Origin: JAXMCI01 sp046349435
GTDB taxonomy: Bacteria; Pseudomonadota; Alphaproteobacteria; Dongiales; Dongiaceae
Reading direction: 5' to 3'
Length of the DNA stretch: 64,000 bases
Assembly: GCA_046349435.1 (NCBI GenBank)
Contig: JAXMCI010000012.1
Location: 1-64,000, forward strand
Shown here: piece after piece, positions 8,286-19,225 of the stretch
Numbering within the stretch: the first letter of the stretch is position 1
Layout: every line of letters starts with the position of its first letter
Position numbers and translations under genes: made by a program
Notes under the pieces: generated by a model
Seen by the model: the letters and a program-made list of their open reading frames with translations, nothing else
Database searches by the model: none
What the model was told of the DNA's origin: nothing

Positions 8286-9332
8286 GTGCCGCCAGCGATG
8301 CCCTCGCCCTGCCGTCGCCGACGCGACGGGTCCCTCCCTCTCCCGCTGTCGCGGGCGAGGGGATATAGGAGCGCGGTCCTGGCCGCGGGCTCGTCCGACG
8401 CGGCGCTCGACGCCTTTCTCGACATGCTGGCGGCCGAGCGCAACGCGGCCGAGAACACGCGCGACGCCTACCGCCGCGACCTCGAGGATTTCGCGGGATT
8501 CCTGGCGAAGCGCGGCGCCGGCCTGGCCACCGCGGGCGCCGCCGAGATCCGCGCCTACCTGGCGCGCATGGCGCGGGCCGGGCTGGCGCCGCGCACCGCG
8601 GCGCGGCGGCTGTCGGCGCTGCGCCAGTTCTACCGCTTCCTGCTCGCCGAGGGACGCCGCGGCGACGACCCCACCGCCATCGTCGATTCGCCGCGCCAGG
8701 GCCGGGCGCTGCCGAAGCTGCTGAGCGAGGACGAGGTCGGCCGGCTGCTCGCGGCGGCCGTCGCCGAGGGCGGCGAGGGCGGTCTCCGGATGACCGCGCT
8801 GCTCGAGCTGCTCTACGGCGCCGGGCTGCGGGTCTCCGAGCTGGTCGCCCTGCCGCTCGCCGCGGTGCTGCGCGACAGCCGCGTGCTGGTGGTGCGCGGC
8901 AAGGGCGGCAAGGAGCGGATGATCCCGCTCGGCGATCCCGCCCGCGCCGCGGTCGCCGCCTGGCTGCCGGTACGCCAGCGGCTGCTGCCGAAGGACCGCG
9001 GCGGCCGGGTGCAGCCCTCGCCCTGGCTGTTCCCGTCGCGCGGCGCCAGCGGCCACCTCACCCGCCAGAGCTTCGGCCAGCTGCTGAAGGCGCTGGCGCC
9101 GGCCGCCGGCATCGACCCGGAGCGGATCTCGCCGCACGTGCTGCGCCACGCCTTCGCCAGCCACCTGCTGGAGCACGGCGCCGACCTGCGCAGCGTCCAG
9201 ACCATGCTCGGGCACGCCGACATCGCCACCACCCAGATCTACACCCATGTCGGGGCGGAGCGGCTGCAGCGGCTGGTCGGGACACATCATCCGCTGGCGC
9301 GCGGCCGCGCCCGCCGCGGCGAGCGCAATTGA
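8286..9332 (+). CDS. xerD: Site-specific tyrosine recombinase XerD
   Basis: Resolves chromosome dimers at dif together with XerC and FtsK. The SAM-like N-terminal domain is AERNAAENTRDAYRRDLEDF. The catalytic residues of the tyrosine recombinase fold are visible: Arg in YGAGLRVSELVAL, Lys in VRGKGGKERMIPL, the HxxR pair in SPHVLRHAFASHLL, His in TMLGHADIATTQ and the nucleophile Tyr in QIYTHVGAERLQ. The start is uncertain. GTG 8286 gives a leader that overlaps a dispersed repeat (8320-8362), so the true start is probably near 8370-8424, for example ATG 8424 or a rare start before it. Chromosomal context and the absence of phage genes argue for Xer and not an integrase. Confidence 0.9.
   Translation: MPPAMPSPCRRRRDGSLPLPLSRARGYRSAVLAAGSSDAALDAFLDMLAAERNAAENTRDAYRRDLEDFAGFLAKRGAGLATAGAAEIRAYLARMARAGLAPRTAARRLSALRQFYRFLLAEGRRGDDPTAIVDSPRQGRALPKLLSEDEVGRLLAAAVAEGGEGGLRMTALLELLYGAGLRVSELVALPLAAVLRDSRVLVVRGKGGKERMIPLGDPARAAVAAWLPVRQRLLPKDRGGRVQPSPWLFPSRGASGHLTRQSFGQLLKALAPAAGIDPERISPHVLRHAFASHLLEHGADLRSVQTMLGHADIATTQIYTHVGAERLQRLVGTHHPLARGRARRGERN
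8320..8362. repeat. Dispersed intergenic repeat (copy 1)
   Basis: It contains GACGCGACGGG, then CCCTCTCCCGC (8336-8346) and a near-inverted GCGGGCGAGGG (8351-8361). The same parts occur in the other orientation at 12714-12824. It lies immediately ahead of xerD and probably in its leader. Confidence 0.6.
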
Positions 9333-9389
9333 CAGCCTGGGCCGGGAACGGCATTTAGGGCCGCCTCGCCGGCCGGATCTTGGGGATTC

Positions 9390-10382
9390 ATGAGCTTCAC
9401 CATCGTCGAGCCCGCGCCGGCGCGCCTCAATCGCAGCGAGCTTGCGGTGCCCGGCAGCCGGCCGGAGCTGTTCGCCAAGGCGGCCCGCTCGGCGGCCGAC
9501 ATCGTCTTCCTCGACCTCGAGGATTCGGTGGCGCCGGACGACAAGGCGCAGGCGCGGCGCGACGTGGTGGCGGCGATCGGCGACATCGACTGGGGCGAGC
9601 GGGCGCTGTCGGTCCGGATCAACGGCCTCGACACCCCCTATATGTACCGCGACGTCGTCGACCTGCTGGAGCAGGCGAGCGAGCGGCTGGACCTGCTGAT
9701 GATCCCCAAGGTGGGCACCGCCGCCGACGTCTACGCCGTCGACATGCTGGTCAGCCAGGTCGAGGCGGCGCGCGGCCGCCGCAAGCGGGTGGGCTTCGAG
9801 CTGATCGTCGAGAGCGCGCTCGGCATGCGCAACATCCACGCCGTCGCCGCCGGCAGCCGGCGCAACGAGTCGCTGCATCTCGGGCCGGGCGACTACGCCG
9901 CCTCGACCGGGGCGCGGACCACGGCGATCGGCGGCGCCAACCCGGACTACGCGGTGCTGACCGACGCCGATGGCGAGGGCCGGCGCCAGCGCCACTGGGG
10001 CGACATGTGGCACCACGCGCTGGCCGAGCTGGTGGTGGCGGCGCGGGCGAGCGGGCTGCGCCCGCTCGACGGCGCCTTCGCCGACTTCGCCGACCCGGAG
10101 GGCTACCGCGCCGCCGGCCGCCGCGCCGCGGCGCTGGGCTGCGAGGGCAAGTGGGCGATCCACCCGGCGCAGGTGCCGCTCGCCAACGAGATCTTCACCC
10201 CGCCGGCGGCCGAGGTCGCGCAGGCCCGGCGCATCCTGGCGGCGATGGACGCGGCGGCGCGCCAGGGCCGCGGCGCGGTGGCGCTCGACGGCAAGATGAT
10301 CGACTATGCCTCGATCCGGCAGGCCGAGGCGCTGGTCGCCAAGGCCGCGCAGGTGGCGGGCCGCACGGGGCAGGGCGCCTGA
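9390..10382 (+). CDS. HpcH/HpaI-family malyl-CoA-lyase-like protein
   Basis: A 330-residue protein of the CitE/malyl-CoA lyase branch, which cleaves or forms CoA esters such as L-malyl-CoA or beta-methylmalyl-CoA with Mg2+. Features include RSELAVPGSRPELFAKAARS, the acidic metal-site strand DIVFLDLEDSVAPDDKAQAR, SVRINGLDTPYMYRD, the PKVGTAADVYAVD strand and FELIVESALGMRNIHAVA with its metal Glu. The tail carries CEGKWAIHPAQVPLANEIF, typical of this branch. The start is ATG 9390. Its stop is 1 bp before the accA start, so they form an operon. The exact substrate is not fixed; L-malyl-CoA/beta-methylmalyl-CoA is the best guess because of the length and the C-terminal motif. Confidence 0.85.
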   Translation: MSFTIVEPAPARLNRSELAVPGSRPELFAKAARSAADIVFLDLEDSVAPDDKAQARRDVVAAIGDIDWGERALSVRINGLDTPYMYRDVVDLLEQASERLDLLMIPKVGTAADVYAVDMLVSQVEAARGRRKRVGFELIVESALGMRNIHAVAAGSRRNESLHLGPGDYAASTGARTTAIGGANPDYAVLTDADGEGRRQRHWGDMWHHALAELVVAARASGLRPLDGAFADFADPEGYRAAGRRAAALGCEGKWAIHPAQVPLANEIFTPPAAEVAQARRILAAMDAAARQGRGAVALDGKMIDYASIRQAEALVAKAAQVAGRTGQGA

Positions 10383-10383
10383 C

Positions 10384-11340
10384 ATGCCGACCTACCTGGA
10401 TTTCGAGAAGCCGATCGCCGAGCTCGAGGGCAAGGTGGCGGAGCTGCGCCACCTCTCCGACCAGGGCGAGATGAACATCGCCGAGGAGGTCGGCAAGCTG
10501 CAGGCCAAGGCCGACCGGCTGCTGCGCCAGACCTACGGCAAGCTGACCGCCTGGCAGAAGACGCTGGTGGCGCGCCACCCCGAGCGGCCGCACTTCACCG
10601 ACTACGTGTCGCGCCTGATCGAGGAGTACACGCCGCTGGCCGGCGACCGCGCCTTCGCCGACGACCAGGCGATCCTCGGCGGGCTCGGCCGCTTCCGCGG
10701 CCGCTCGGTGATGGTGATCGGCCACGAGAAGGGCGCCGACACGGCCTCGCGGCTGCGCCACAACTTCGCCATGGCGCGGCCCGAGGGCTACCGCAAGGCG
10801 CAGCGGCTGATGGATCTCGCCGACCGCTTCAAGCTGCCGGTGATCACGCTGATCGACACGCCCGGCGCCTATCCCGGCGTCGATGCCGAGGCGCGCGGCC
10901 AGGCCGAGGCGATCGCCCGCTGCATCGAGACCTGCCTCAGGATCCGCGTGCCGCTGGTGGCGGCGGTGATCGGCGAGGGCGGCTCGGGCGGCGCCATCGC
11001 GCTGGCCGCCGCCAACCGCGTGCTGATGCTGGAGCACGCCGTCTACTCGGTGATCTCGCCGGAGGGCTGCGCCTCGATCCTGTGGCGCAGCGCCGAGCAG
11101 GCGCAGGAGGCGGCCGAGGCGCTGAAGCTCACCGCCGAGGACCTGCTGCGCCTCAAGGTGATCGACACGGTGGTGCCGGAGCCGGTCGGCGGCGCCCATC
11201 GCCAGCCTTCCGAGGCGGTGGCGGCGCTCGGCGACGCGCTGGAGGCGGCGCTGGCCGAGCTGCGCGAGACGGACGGCGCCAGCCTGCGCGCCAAGCGCCG
11301 CGAGAAGTTCCTCGAGATGGGCCGCCACGGGGTGCATTGA
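10384..11340 (+). CDS. accA: Acetyl-CoA carboxylase carboxyltransferase subunit alpha
   Basis: A 318-residue subunit that with AccD transfers the carboxyl group from biotin to acetyl-CoA, the first step of fatty acid synthesis. The N-terminal helix is DFEKPIAELEGKVAELRHLS. The crotonase-fold core has VITLIDTPGAYPGVDAEARG and AAVIGEGGSGGAIALAAANR, with the CoA/biotin-site stretch VYSVISPEGCASILWRS. The C-terminus is normal. ATG 10384 follows the previous stop by 1 bp, so translation is probably coupled. It ends at a strong palindrome. Confidence 0.97.
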   Translation: MPTYLDFEKPIAELEGKVAELRHLSDQGEMNIAEEVGKLQAKADRLLRQTYGKLTAWQKTLVARHPERPHFTDYVSRLIEEYTPLAGDRAFADDQAILGGLGRFRGRSVMVIGHEKGADTASRLRHNFAMARPEGYRKAQRLMDLADRFKLPVITLIDTPGAYPGVDAEARGQAEAIARCIETCLRIRVPLVAAVIGEGGSGGAIALAAANRVLMLEHAVYSVISPEGCASILWRSAEQAQEAAEALKLTAEDLLRLKVIDTVVPEPVGGAHRQPSEAVAALGDALEAALAELRETDGASLRAKRREKFLEMGRHGVH

Positions 11341-11358
11341 GGCCGGCGCGCGCCGGCC
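11341..11358. terminator. Perfect GC palindrome after accA
   Basis: GGCCGGCGC followed directly by GCGCCGGCC forms an 18-nt perfect palindrome that starts right after the accA stop. It lies between two convergent genes. There is no T-run, so it would act as a pause or bidirectional hairpin, not a textbook intrinsic terminator. Confidence 0.5.
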
Positions 11359-11413
11359 GCGAGGAATGTGGCGCAGCTGGGCTGCGCCTACGACGACGAC
11401 CCGGCCTGAACGA

Positions 11414-12643
11414 CTAGGAGGACAGCGCGTCCTTGTGGATGACGCCGTCCTTGAGGATCAGCTTCAGCCGGCGCTCCGGGTCCTGCAGCACGGCGATGTC
11501 GGCGAGCGGGTCGCCCTCGACGGCGAGCAGGTCGGCGCGCGCGCCCGGCTCGACCACGCCGATCTCGCCCTCGCGCTGGAACAATGCGGCGGCGTGCAGG
11601 GTCGCCGACTGGATCAGCTGCAGCGGCGAGTGGAAGGCCGAGCGGATCGAGAACTCGAGCAGCTGGTGGCGGTGCATGCTGCCGAGCAGGTCGGTGCCGT
11701 AGACCATGCGCACGCCGCGCGCCGCCGCCTTGGCGTGGGTGCGCTTGCCGGCCTCGACCACCTCGAAGACCTTGTCGCACATCTCCTTGGGCATGCCGGC
11801 CGCCACACCCTCGCGGCCGAGCATCTCGTGCGTCGACATGGTCGGCACCAGGAAGGCCTGCTTCTCGACCAGCAGGTCCATCGCCGCCTCGTCGATCAGG
11901 TTGCCGTGCTCGATCGAGCGCACGCCGCAGGCGAGCGCCCGGGCGGCGGCCCGCGCCGTGTAGACATGCGCCGCGACGTAGCACTCGGCGGCCGCCGCCT
12001 CCTCGACCGCGGCGGTGATCTCGTCGAGCGAGAACTGGGTGTTGCCGATCCGGTCGGTCGGCGAGGAGACGCCGCCCGAGGCCATGATCTTGATGAAGTG
12101 CGCGCCCTTGCGGATCTCCTCGCGGCAGGCCTTGCGGACGGCGGCGACCCCGTCGGCGACGACGCCGAGCCCGGCGCAGCAGGTGCACTGCTCGAAGGTC
12201 TCGCCGGGCCCGCGCATGTCGCCATGGCCGCCGGTCTGCGAGATGGCGTGGCCGGAGAAGAGGATGCGCGGGCCCGCGAGATAGCCCTGCTCGACCGCCC
12301 GGGCGAGGCCGTAATCGGCGCCGCCGCAGTCGCGCACGGTGGTGAAGCCGCGCATCAGCATGCCGTGCAGGATGTCGCCGGCCCGCGCCGCGACATACAT
12401 CGGCGACCAGCGCATCAGGTCGGGGAAGCTGGCGGTGGCCGCGGTGACGTGGACGTGCGCGTCGCACAGCCCGGGCATCAGGGTGAGCCCGCCGAGATCG
12501 ATGCGGCGCGCCTCGGATGCGCGGATCGGGCGGTCGGCGATCTCCTTGATGCGGCCGTCCTCGATCAGCAGGTGGCGCTCGGGCAGCCGGGTGCCGGCGC
12601 GGACGTCGAGAATGGTGGCCCGTTCGAGCAGAAGTGCCGTCAT
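11414..12643 (-). CDS. Metal-dependent amidohydrolase (imidazolonepropionase-like)
   Basis: A 409-residue amidohydrolase-superfamily enzyme. The small beta domain is TALLLERATILDVRAGTRLP. The metal-binding HxH is in MPGLCDAHVHVTAA, followed by GFTTVRDCGGADYGLARAV. The bridging Lys lies in HFIKIMASGG, later His residues are in YVAAHVYTARAAA and SIEHGNLIDEAA, and the catalytic Asp is in VYGTDLLG. The C-terminus EPGARADLLAVEGDPLADI is typical of the Xaa-Pro/imidazolone-type amidohydrolases that act on peptides or drug-like amides. No pathway neighbours fix the substrate. It is convergent with accA, and the start ATG 12643 is well supported by length. Confidence 0.85.
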   Translation of the reverse strand: MTALLLERATILDVRAGTRLPERHLLIEDGRIKEIADRPIRASEARRIDLGGLTLMPGLCDAHVHVTAATASFPDLMRWSPMYVAARAGDILHGMLMRGFTTVRDCGGADYGLARAVEQGYLAGPRILFSGHAISQTGGHGDMRGPGETFEQCTCCAGLGVVADGVAAVRKACREEIRKGAHFIKIMASGGVSSPTDRIGNTQFSLDEITAAVEEAAAAECYVAAHVYTARAAARALACGVRSIEHGNLIDEAAMDLLVEKQAFLVPTMSTHEMLGREGVAAGMPKEMCDKVFEVVEAGKRTHAKAAARGVRMVYGTDLLGSMHRHQLLEFSIRSAFHSPLQLIQSATLHAAALFQREGEIGVVEPGARADLLAVEGDPLADIAVLQDPERRLKLILKDGVIHKDALSS

Positions 12644-12713
12644 CGCCTGATCCCCTGCATGCGTTGCGGCCCGCGCGAGGATACCGGAGCGGCCGTCCGG
12701 CGCGCATGAAAAT

Positions 12714-12824
12714 CCCTCTCCCGCGCGCGTGGCTGGAGGGCGGGGCCCGTCGCGTCAGAGACGGAAGGGTGTGAGGGCGGCACCCGGCGTCACGGGCCCT
12801 ACCTCTCCCGCGAGCGGGAGAGGG
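12714..12824. repeat. Dispersed intergenic repeat (copy 2) with terminator hairpin
   Basis: An 11-bp outer inverted repeat (CCCTCTCCCGC at 12714-12724 and GCGGGAGAGGG at 12814-12824) encloses CCCGTCGCGTC, also seen inverted near 8320. An inner hairpin, CCTCTCCCG (12802-12810) with CGGGAGAGG (12815-12823), lies just downstream of the secA stop and is a good candidate secA terminator. Confidence 0.65.
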
Positions 12825-12829
12825 GGTCG

Positions 12830-15580
<2,751 letters not shown>

Positions 15581-15879
15581 CCTTGACCTCGATGGCGAAA
15601 AACGGGAACCGGCGCCGCTGGCGCGGGCCTTTGGACAGATAGGCCGCCGCCGATACGCTGTCAATCCGCGGGGTCCGGCCGCGGGGTCCGGCGGGTCCCG
15701 CGGCAGTCCCGCGGCCGGTCCGGCGGGACCGGGCAACGGCCGCGGCGCCGCAGGGGCCCGCAGGAGGGGCGCGCGGCCTTGTCTCCGGCGGGCGCCTGTG
15801 CACAATGCCGCGCGAAACCGCCCGCCCGGCCGGTCCCGGCCGCCCCGCAACCAGCCCTTTCACCATAGGACAGCCCCCG
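15581..15879. other. Divergent intergenic region, secA / PPIase
   Basis: 299 bp without a supported gene. It holds near-repeats of CCGCGGGGTCCGGC and its inverse (15675-15740), so it can fold strongly. The promoters of both divergent genes must lie here; no clear -35/-10 pair was recognised. Confidence 0.4.
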
Positions 15880-16821
15880 ATGACGAGACCGATGCGCCGC
15901 CTGGCGGCGACGCTCTGCCTGGCGCTGCTGCCGGCCATGGCCGCGGCGCAGACCAACCAGCCGGCCGCGCCGGCGACCCCGCCCGCCGGCGATCCCGTGG
16001 TGGCGCGCGTCAACGGCAAGGAGCTGCACCGGTCCGACGTGATCGAGTCGGCCAAGAGCCTGCCGGAGCCCTACCAGCAGCAGGTCGAGCAGCTCTTCCC
16101 GGCGCTGATCGAGCGGCTGATCGACCTCAGCCTGCTGGTCGCCGAGGGCCGCAAGGAAGGGCTGCAGAACGATCCCGCCGTCAAGGCGCAGGTCGCGCAC
16201 TTCGAGGACCAGGCGGTGCTCCAGGCGCTGCTCGACCACTATCTCAAGGCCAAGGTGACCGAGGACGCGGTCAAGGCGCGCTACGAGAAGTTCCTCAAGG
16301 AGACCCCGCCGCAGACCGAGGTGCGCGCCCGCCACATCCTGGTCGACAGCGAGGCCAAGGCCAACGACATCATCAAGCAGCTCGACGGCGGCGCCGACTT
16401 CAAGGAGCTGGCGAGCAAGGACTCGCTCGACAAGAAGGCGGCCGCCAATGGCGGCGACCTCGGCTACTTCTCGGCCCAGGACATGGTGCCGGAGTTCGCC
16501 GAGGCGGCCTTCGCGCTGGACAAGGGCCAGTACACCAAGAAGCCGGTCAAGACCCGCTTCGGCTGGCACATCATCCTGGTCGAGGACAAGCGCGAGAAGA
16601 AGCCGCCGACGCTCGACGAGGCGCGCTCGCAGATCGAGGCCGAGCTGAACCAGGAGCTGGTCGCCGCCTTCCTCGCCGACCTGCGCAGCAAGGCCGAGAT
16701 CCAGAAGTTCAACCCGGACGGCTCGCCGATCAAGCCGGCCCCGGCGACGCCGCCCGCCTCCGGCAACGGGGCCGCCCCGGGCACGCCGCCGGCCGCCGAG
16801 CAGCCGAAGACCCAGCCCTAG
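15880..16821 (+). CDS. Periplasmic peptidyl-prolyl isomerase (parvulin, SurA/PrsA type)
   Basis: A 313-residue exported foldase. The signal peptide spans residues about 1-24 (RRLAATLCLALLPAMAAAQ). The N-terminal chaperone-like helical part includes VARVNGKELHRSDVIESAK and LIERLIDLSLLVAEGRKEGL. The parvulin domain begins EVRARHILVDSEAKANDIIK and continues GGDLGYFSAQDMVPEFAEAA and RFGWHIILVEDKRE, with the conserved His residues of the fold. The C-terminal tail is Pro/Ala-rich. Family role: it isomerises prolines and helps outer-membrane or secreted proteins fold. It lies opposite secA, which suits a secretion role. The start ATG 15880 gives a proper signal peptide. Confidence 0.93.
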   Translation: MTRPMRRLAATLCLALLPAMAAAQTNQPAAPATPPAGDPVVARVNGKELHRSDVIESAKSLPEPYQQQVEQLFPALIERLIDLSLLVAEGRKEGLQNDPAVKAQVAHFEDQAVLQALLDHYLKAKVTEDAVKARYEKFLKETPPQTEVRARHILVDSEAKANDIIKQLDGGADFKELASKDSLDKKAAANGGDLGYFSAQDMVPEFAEAAFALDKGQYTKKPVKTRFGWHIILVEDKREKKPPTLDEARSQIEAELNQELVAAFLADLRSKAEIQKFNPDGSPIKPAPATPPASGNGAAPGTPPAAEQPKTQP

Positions 16822-16831
16822 GGTTATCAGC

Positions 16832-16862
16832 CGGCCCGGCACTCCCGCGGGGTGCCGGGCCG
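16832..16862 (+). terminator. GC-rich hairpin after the PPIase gene
   Basis: CGGCCCGGCAC (16832-16842) pairs perfectly with GTGCCGGGCCG (16852-16862) around a 9-nt loop. It is followed by CGCATTTGAG, a short T-run. Its place between the PPIase stop and argJ fits an intrinsic terminator or attenuating hairpin. Confidence 0.7.
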
Positions 16863-16885
16863 CCGCATTTGAGGGGGAGGAACCG

Positions 16886-18115
16886 ATGCCGCCGCGCTCG
16901 CCGCTCGCGCCGTCCGTCGAGCCCGTGCTGCCGCCGCTCGCCGGGGTCCGCCTGGCGGCGACCGCCGCCGGGGTGCGCTACAAGGGCCGCACCGACGTCT
17001 GCCTGGTCGAGCTGGCGCCCGGCAGCACGGTCGCTGGGGTATTCACCCGCTCGCTGACCGCGGCGGCGCCGGTCGAGCTCTGCCGCGCCCATCTCAAGGG
17101 CGGGCAGGCCCGCGCCCTGCTGGTCAATTCCGGCAACGCCAACGCCTTCACCGGACGGCTCGGCCGCGCGGCGGCGGAACGCTGCGCCGCGGCGACGGGC
17201 GAGCGGCTGGGCTGCGCCGCCGGCGAGGTCTTCGTCTGCTCGACCGGGGTGATCGGCGAGCCGCTGCCCGACGAGCGCGTCCGGGCGGCGCTCGAGCCGC
17301 TGCAGGCCGGCCTCGACGCCGATCGCTGGGCCGAGGCGGCGCGCGCCATCATGACCACCGACACCTTCCCGAAGCTGGCCACCCGCACCGCCACGATCGA
17401 CGGCGTGCCGGTGCGGCTCAACGGCATCGCCAAGGGCTCCGGCATGATCGCCCCCGACATGGCCACCATGCTGGCCTTCGTGGCGACCGACGCCGCCCTG
17501 CCGCAGGTCGTGCTGCAGCCGCTGCTGCGGCAGGCGACCGACCGCTCCTTCAATGCCATCACCGTCGACAGCGACACCTCGACCAACGACACGCTGCTGC
17601 TGTTCGCCACCGGGCGGGCCGGCCACCCGCCGGTGCACGGCGCGGCCGACAGGCGGCTGGCCGGCTTCAAGGCCGCGCTCGAGGACCTGCTGGTCGACCT
17701 CGCCTGCCAGGTGGTCAAGGACGGCGAGGGGGCGCGCAAGTTCATCACGGTCGACGTCGCCGGCGCGGCCAGCCCGCGCGCGGCGCGGCGGATCGCGCTC
17801 GCCATCGCCAACTCGCCGCTGGTCAAGACGGCGATCGCCGGCGAGGACGCCAACTGGGGCCGCGTCGTCATGGCGGTCGGCAAGGCCGGCGAGAAGGCCG
17901 ATCCCGACAAGCTGTCGATCGCCATCGGCGGCACGCTGATCGCCGAGGCCGGGCGGCGGCGCGACGGCTATGACGAGGCGCCGGTCGCCGCCCACATGAA
18001 GGGCAGCGACATCGCCATCGCGGTCGATGTCGGGGTCGGGCGCGGCCGCGCCCGGGTCTGGACCTGCGACCTGACGCACGGCTACATCGAGATCAATGCC
18101 GACTACCGGAGCTGA
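16886..18115 (+). CDS. argJ: Bifunctional ornithine acetyltransferase / N-acetylglutamate synthase
   Basis: A 409-residue arginine-biosynthesis enzyme that recycles the acetyl group from N-acetylornithine to glutamate. The protein cleaves itself before a Thr nucleophile, here the Thr of IAPDMATMLAF following GIAKGSGM. Other conserved parts are LVNSGNANAFTG, FVCSTGVIGEPLP, FNAITVDSDTSTNDTLLLFA and the C-terminal DLTHGYIEINADYRS. The length is normal. A GGAGGA-type ribosome site precedes ATG 16886. Its last 20 bp overlap the start of the GNAT-Nudix gene, so the two are co-translated. Confidence 0.97.
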   Translation: MPPRSPLAPSVEPVLPPLAGVRLAATAAGVRYKGRTDVCLVELAPGSTVAGVFTRSLTAAAPVELCRAHLKGGQARALLVNSGNANAFTGRLGRAAAERCAAATGERLGCAAGEVFVCSTGVIGEPLPDERVRAALEPLQAGLDADRWAEAARAIMTTDTFPKLATRTATIDGVPVRLNGIAKGSGMIAPDMATMLAFVATDAALPQVVLQPLLRQATDRSFNAITVDSDTSTNDTLLLFATGRAGHPPVHGAADRRLAGFKAALEDLLVDLACQVVKDGEGARKFITVDVAGAASPRAARRIALAIANSPLVKTAIAGEDANWGRVVMAVGKAGEKADPDKLSIAIGGTLIAEAGRRRDGYDEAPVAAHMKGSDIAIAVDVGVGRGRARVWTCDLTHGYIEINADYRS

Positions 18116-19088
18116 GCCGCCGCCCGAGAGCCTGCTGCCGCGCCTCGCCACGGCCCGGCTGGTGCTGCGCCGGCTCGAGGCCGGCGACGCCGCGGCGATC
18201 GAGCGGATGGCCGGCGACTGGGAGGTCGCCCGGCAGACCAGCCACATCCCGCATCCCTATCCGCCGGGCGGCGCCGCCGCCTGGCTGGCCAGCCGCCAGG
18301 CCGACCGCGAGGACCCGCTGCTCTGGGGCATCGAGCGGCAGGGCGAGGGACAGGGCGACGGGCTGGTCGGCTGCATCGAGCTGCGCCGCACGCCGGGCGC
18401 GCCGGAAGGCGAGGTCGGCTACTGGATCGGCCGGCCCTACTGGGGGCAGGGGCTGGCGGCCGAGGCGCTGCGGGCGGTGGTCGATTTCGCCTTCGACGGC
18501 CTCGGGCTGGTCCGGGTCTGGGCCTCGGCGCGGCCGGACAACCCGGCCTCGATCCGGGTCCAGGAGAAGCTGGGATTCCGCTTCATCGACCGCGACGTGA
18601 TCGCCGCGCCGGCGCGCGGCGGCGCCATGCCGGTCGAGCGCCGCCGCCTCACCCCCGCCGACCGCGCCGCCGCCTGGCCGCTGCCGCCGGGCGGCATGGT
18701 CCTGGTGGTCGCCGCCGCGCTGATCGATCCCGACGGCCGCGTCCTGCTGGCCCGCCGGCCGCCGGGCAAGCCGCTGGCCGGGTTGTGGGAGTTCCCCGGC
18801 GGCAAGGTCCATCCCGGCGAGACACCCGAGGCGGCGCTGATCCGCGAGCTGGCCGAGGAGCTGGCGATCGACGTCGGCGCCAGCTGCCTCGCGCCCTTCG
18901 CCTTCGCCTCGCACCGCTACCGCAACTTCCACCTGCTGATGCCGCTCTATGCCTGCCGCGTCTGGCAGGGCACGGTGACGCCGCGCGAGGGCCAGGAGCT
19001 CGCCTGGGTGCGGCCCGCCCGGCTCGGCGACTACCCGATGCCGCCGGCCGACAAGCCGCTGATCGCGCAGGTGCGCGACCTGCTGTAG
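18096..19088 (+). CDS. GNAT acetyltransferase fused to Nudix (MutT-like) hydrolase
   Basis: A 330-residue protein with two domains. Residues about 15-190 are a RimJ/RimL-type GNAT (LLPRLATARLVLRRLEAGDA; GEVGYWIGRPYWGQGLAAEA with the acetyl-CoA loop; ASIRVQEKLGFRFID). Residues about 200-330 are a MutT-type pyrophosphohydrolase with an intact Nudix box (GGKVHPGETPEAALIRELAE then ELAI), likely cleaning 8-oxo-dGTP. In many relatives these are two adjacent genes after argJ; here the frame is continuous with no stop between them. An internal ATG near 18696 (MVLVVAAALIDPDGRVLL) could also start the Nudix part alone. A fusion by loss of a stop codon is the simple explanation. Confidence 0.88.
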   Translation: MPTTGAEPPPESLLPRLATARLVLRRLEAGDAAAIERMAGDWEVARQTSHIPHPYPPGGAAAWLASRQADREDPLLWGIERQGEGQGDGLVGCIELRRTPGAPEGEVGYWIGRPYWGQGLAAEALRAVVDFAFDGLGLVRVWASARPDNPASIRVQEKLGFRFIDRDVIAAPARGGAMPVERRRLTPADRAAAWPLPPGGMVLVVAAALIDPDGRVLLARRPPGKPLAGLWEFPGGKVHPGETPEAALIRELAEELAIDVGASCLAPFAFASHRYRNFHLLMPLYACRVWQGTVTPREGQELAWVRPARLGDYPMPPADKPLIAQVRDLL

Positions 19089-19126
19089 GTCCGCGGCGCC
19101 TGCGCGGGCGGAAGCGCCCGATGGAT

Positions 19127-19207
19127 TCACGCCGAGCCGCCGAGGACGCCGAGGGAGTGCAAACCTCGGCCGCGTTCCTCCTCGGCGTCCTCGGCGGCTC
19201 GGCGTGA
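19127..19207. terminator. Perfect 27-bp inverted repeat between convergent genes
   Basis: The arms 19127-19153 and 19181-19207 are exact inverse complements, 27 nt each, around a 27-nt loop; each arm begins or ends in TCACGCCGAGCCGCCGAGG or its complement. It is followed by TTCTTTTT. It sits between the GNAT-Nudix gene (+) and the methyltransferase gene (-), so it can act as a bidirectional terminator. Its length and perfection also suggest a recently placed mobile palindrome. Confidence 0.8.
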
Positions 19208-19225
19208 TTCTTTTTGAATTCAGTC

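Noticed and set aside
8286..9332. Phage integrase
   Set aside because: The motifs and length fit chromosomal XerD; there are no phage genes or attachment site next to it.
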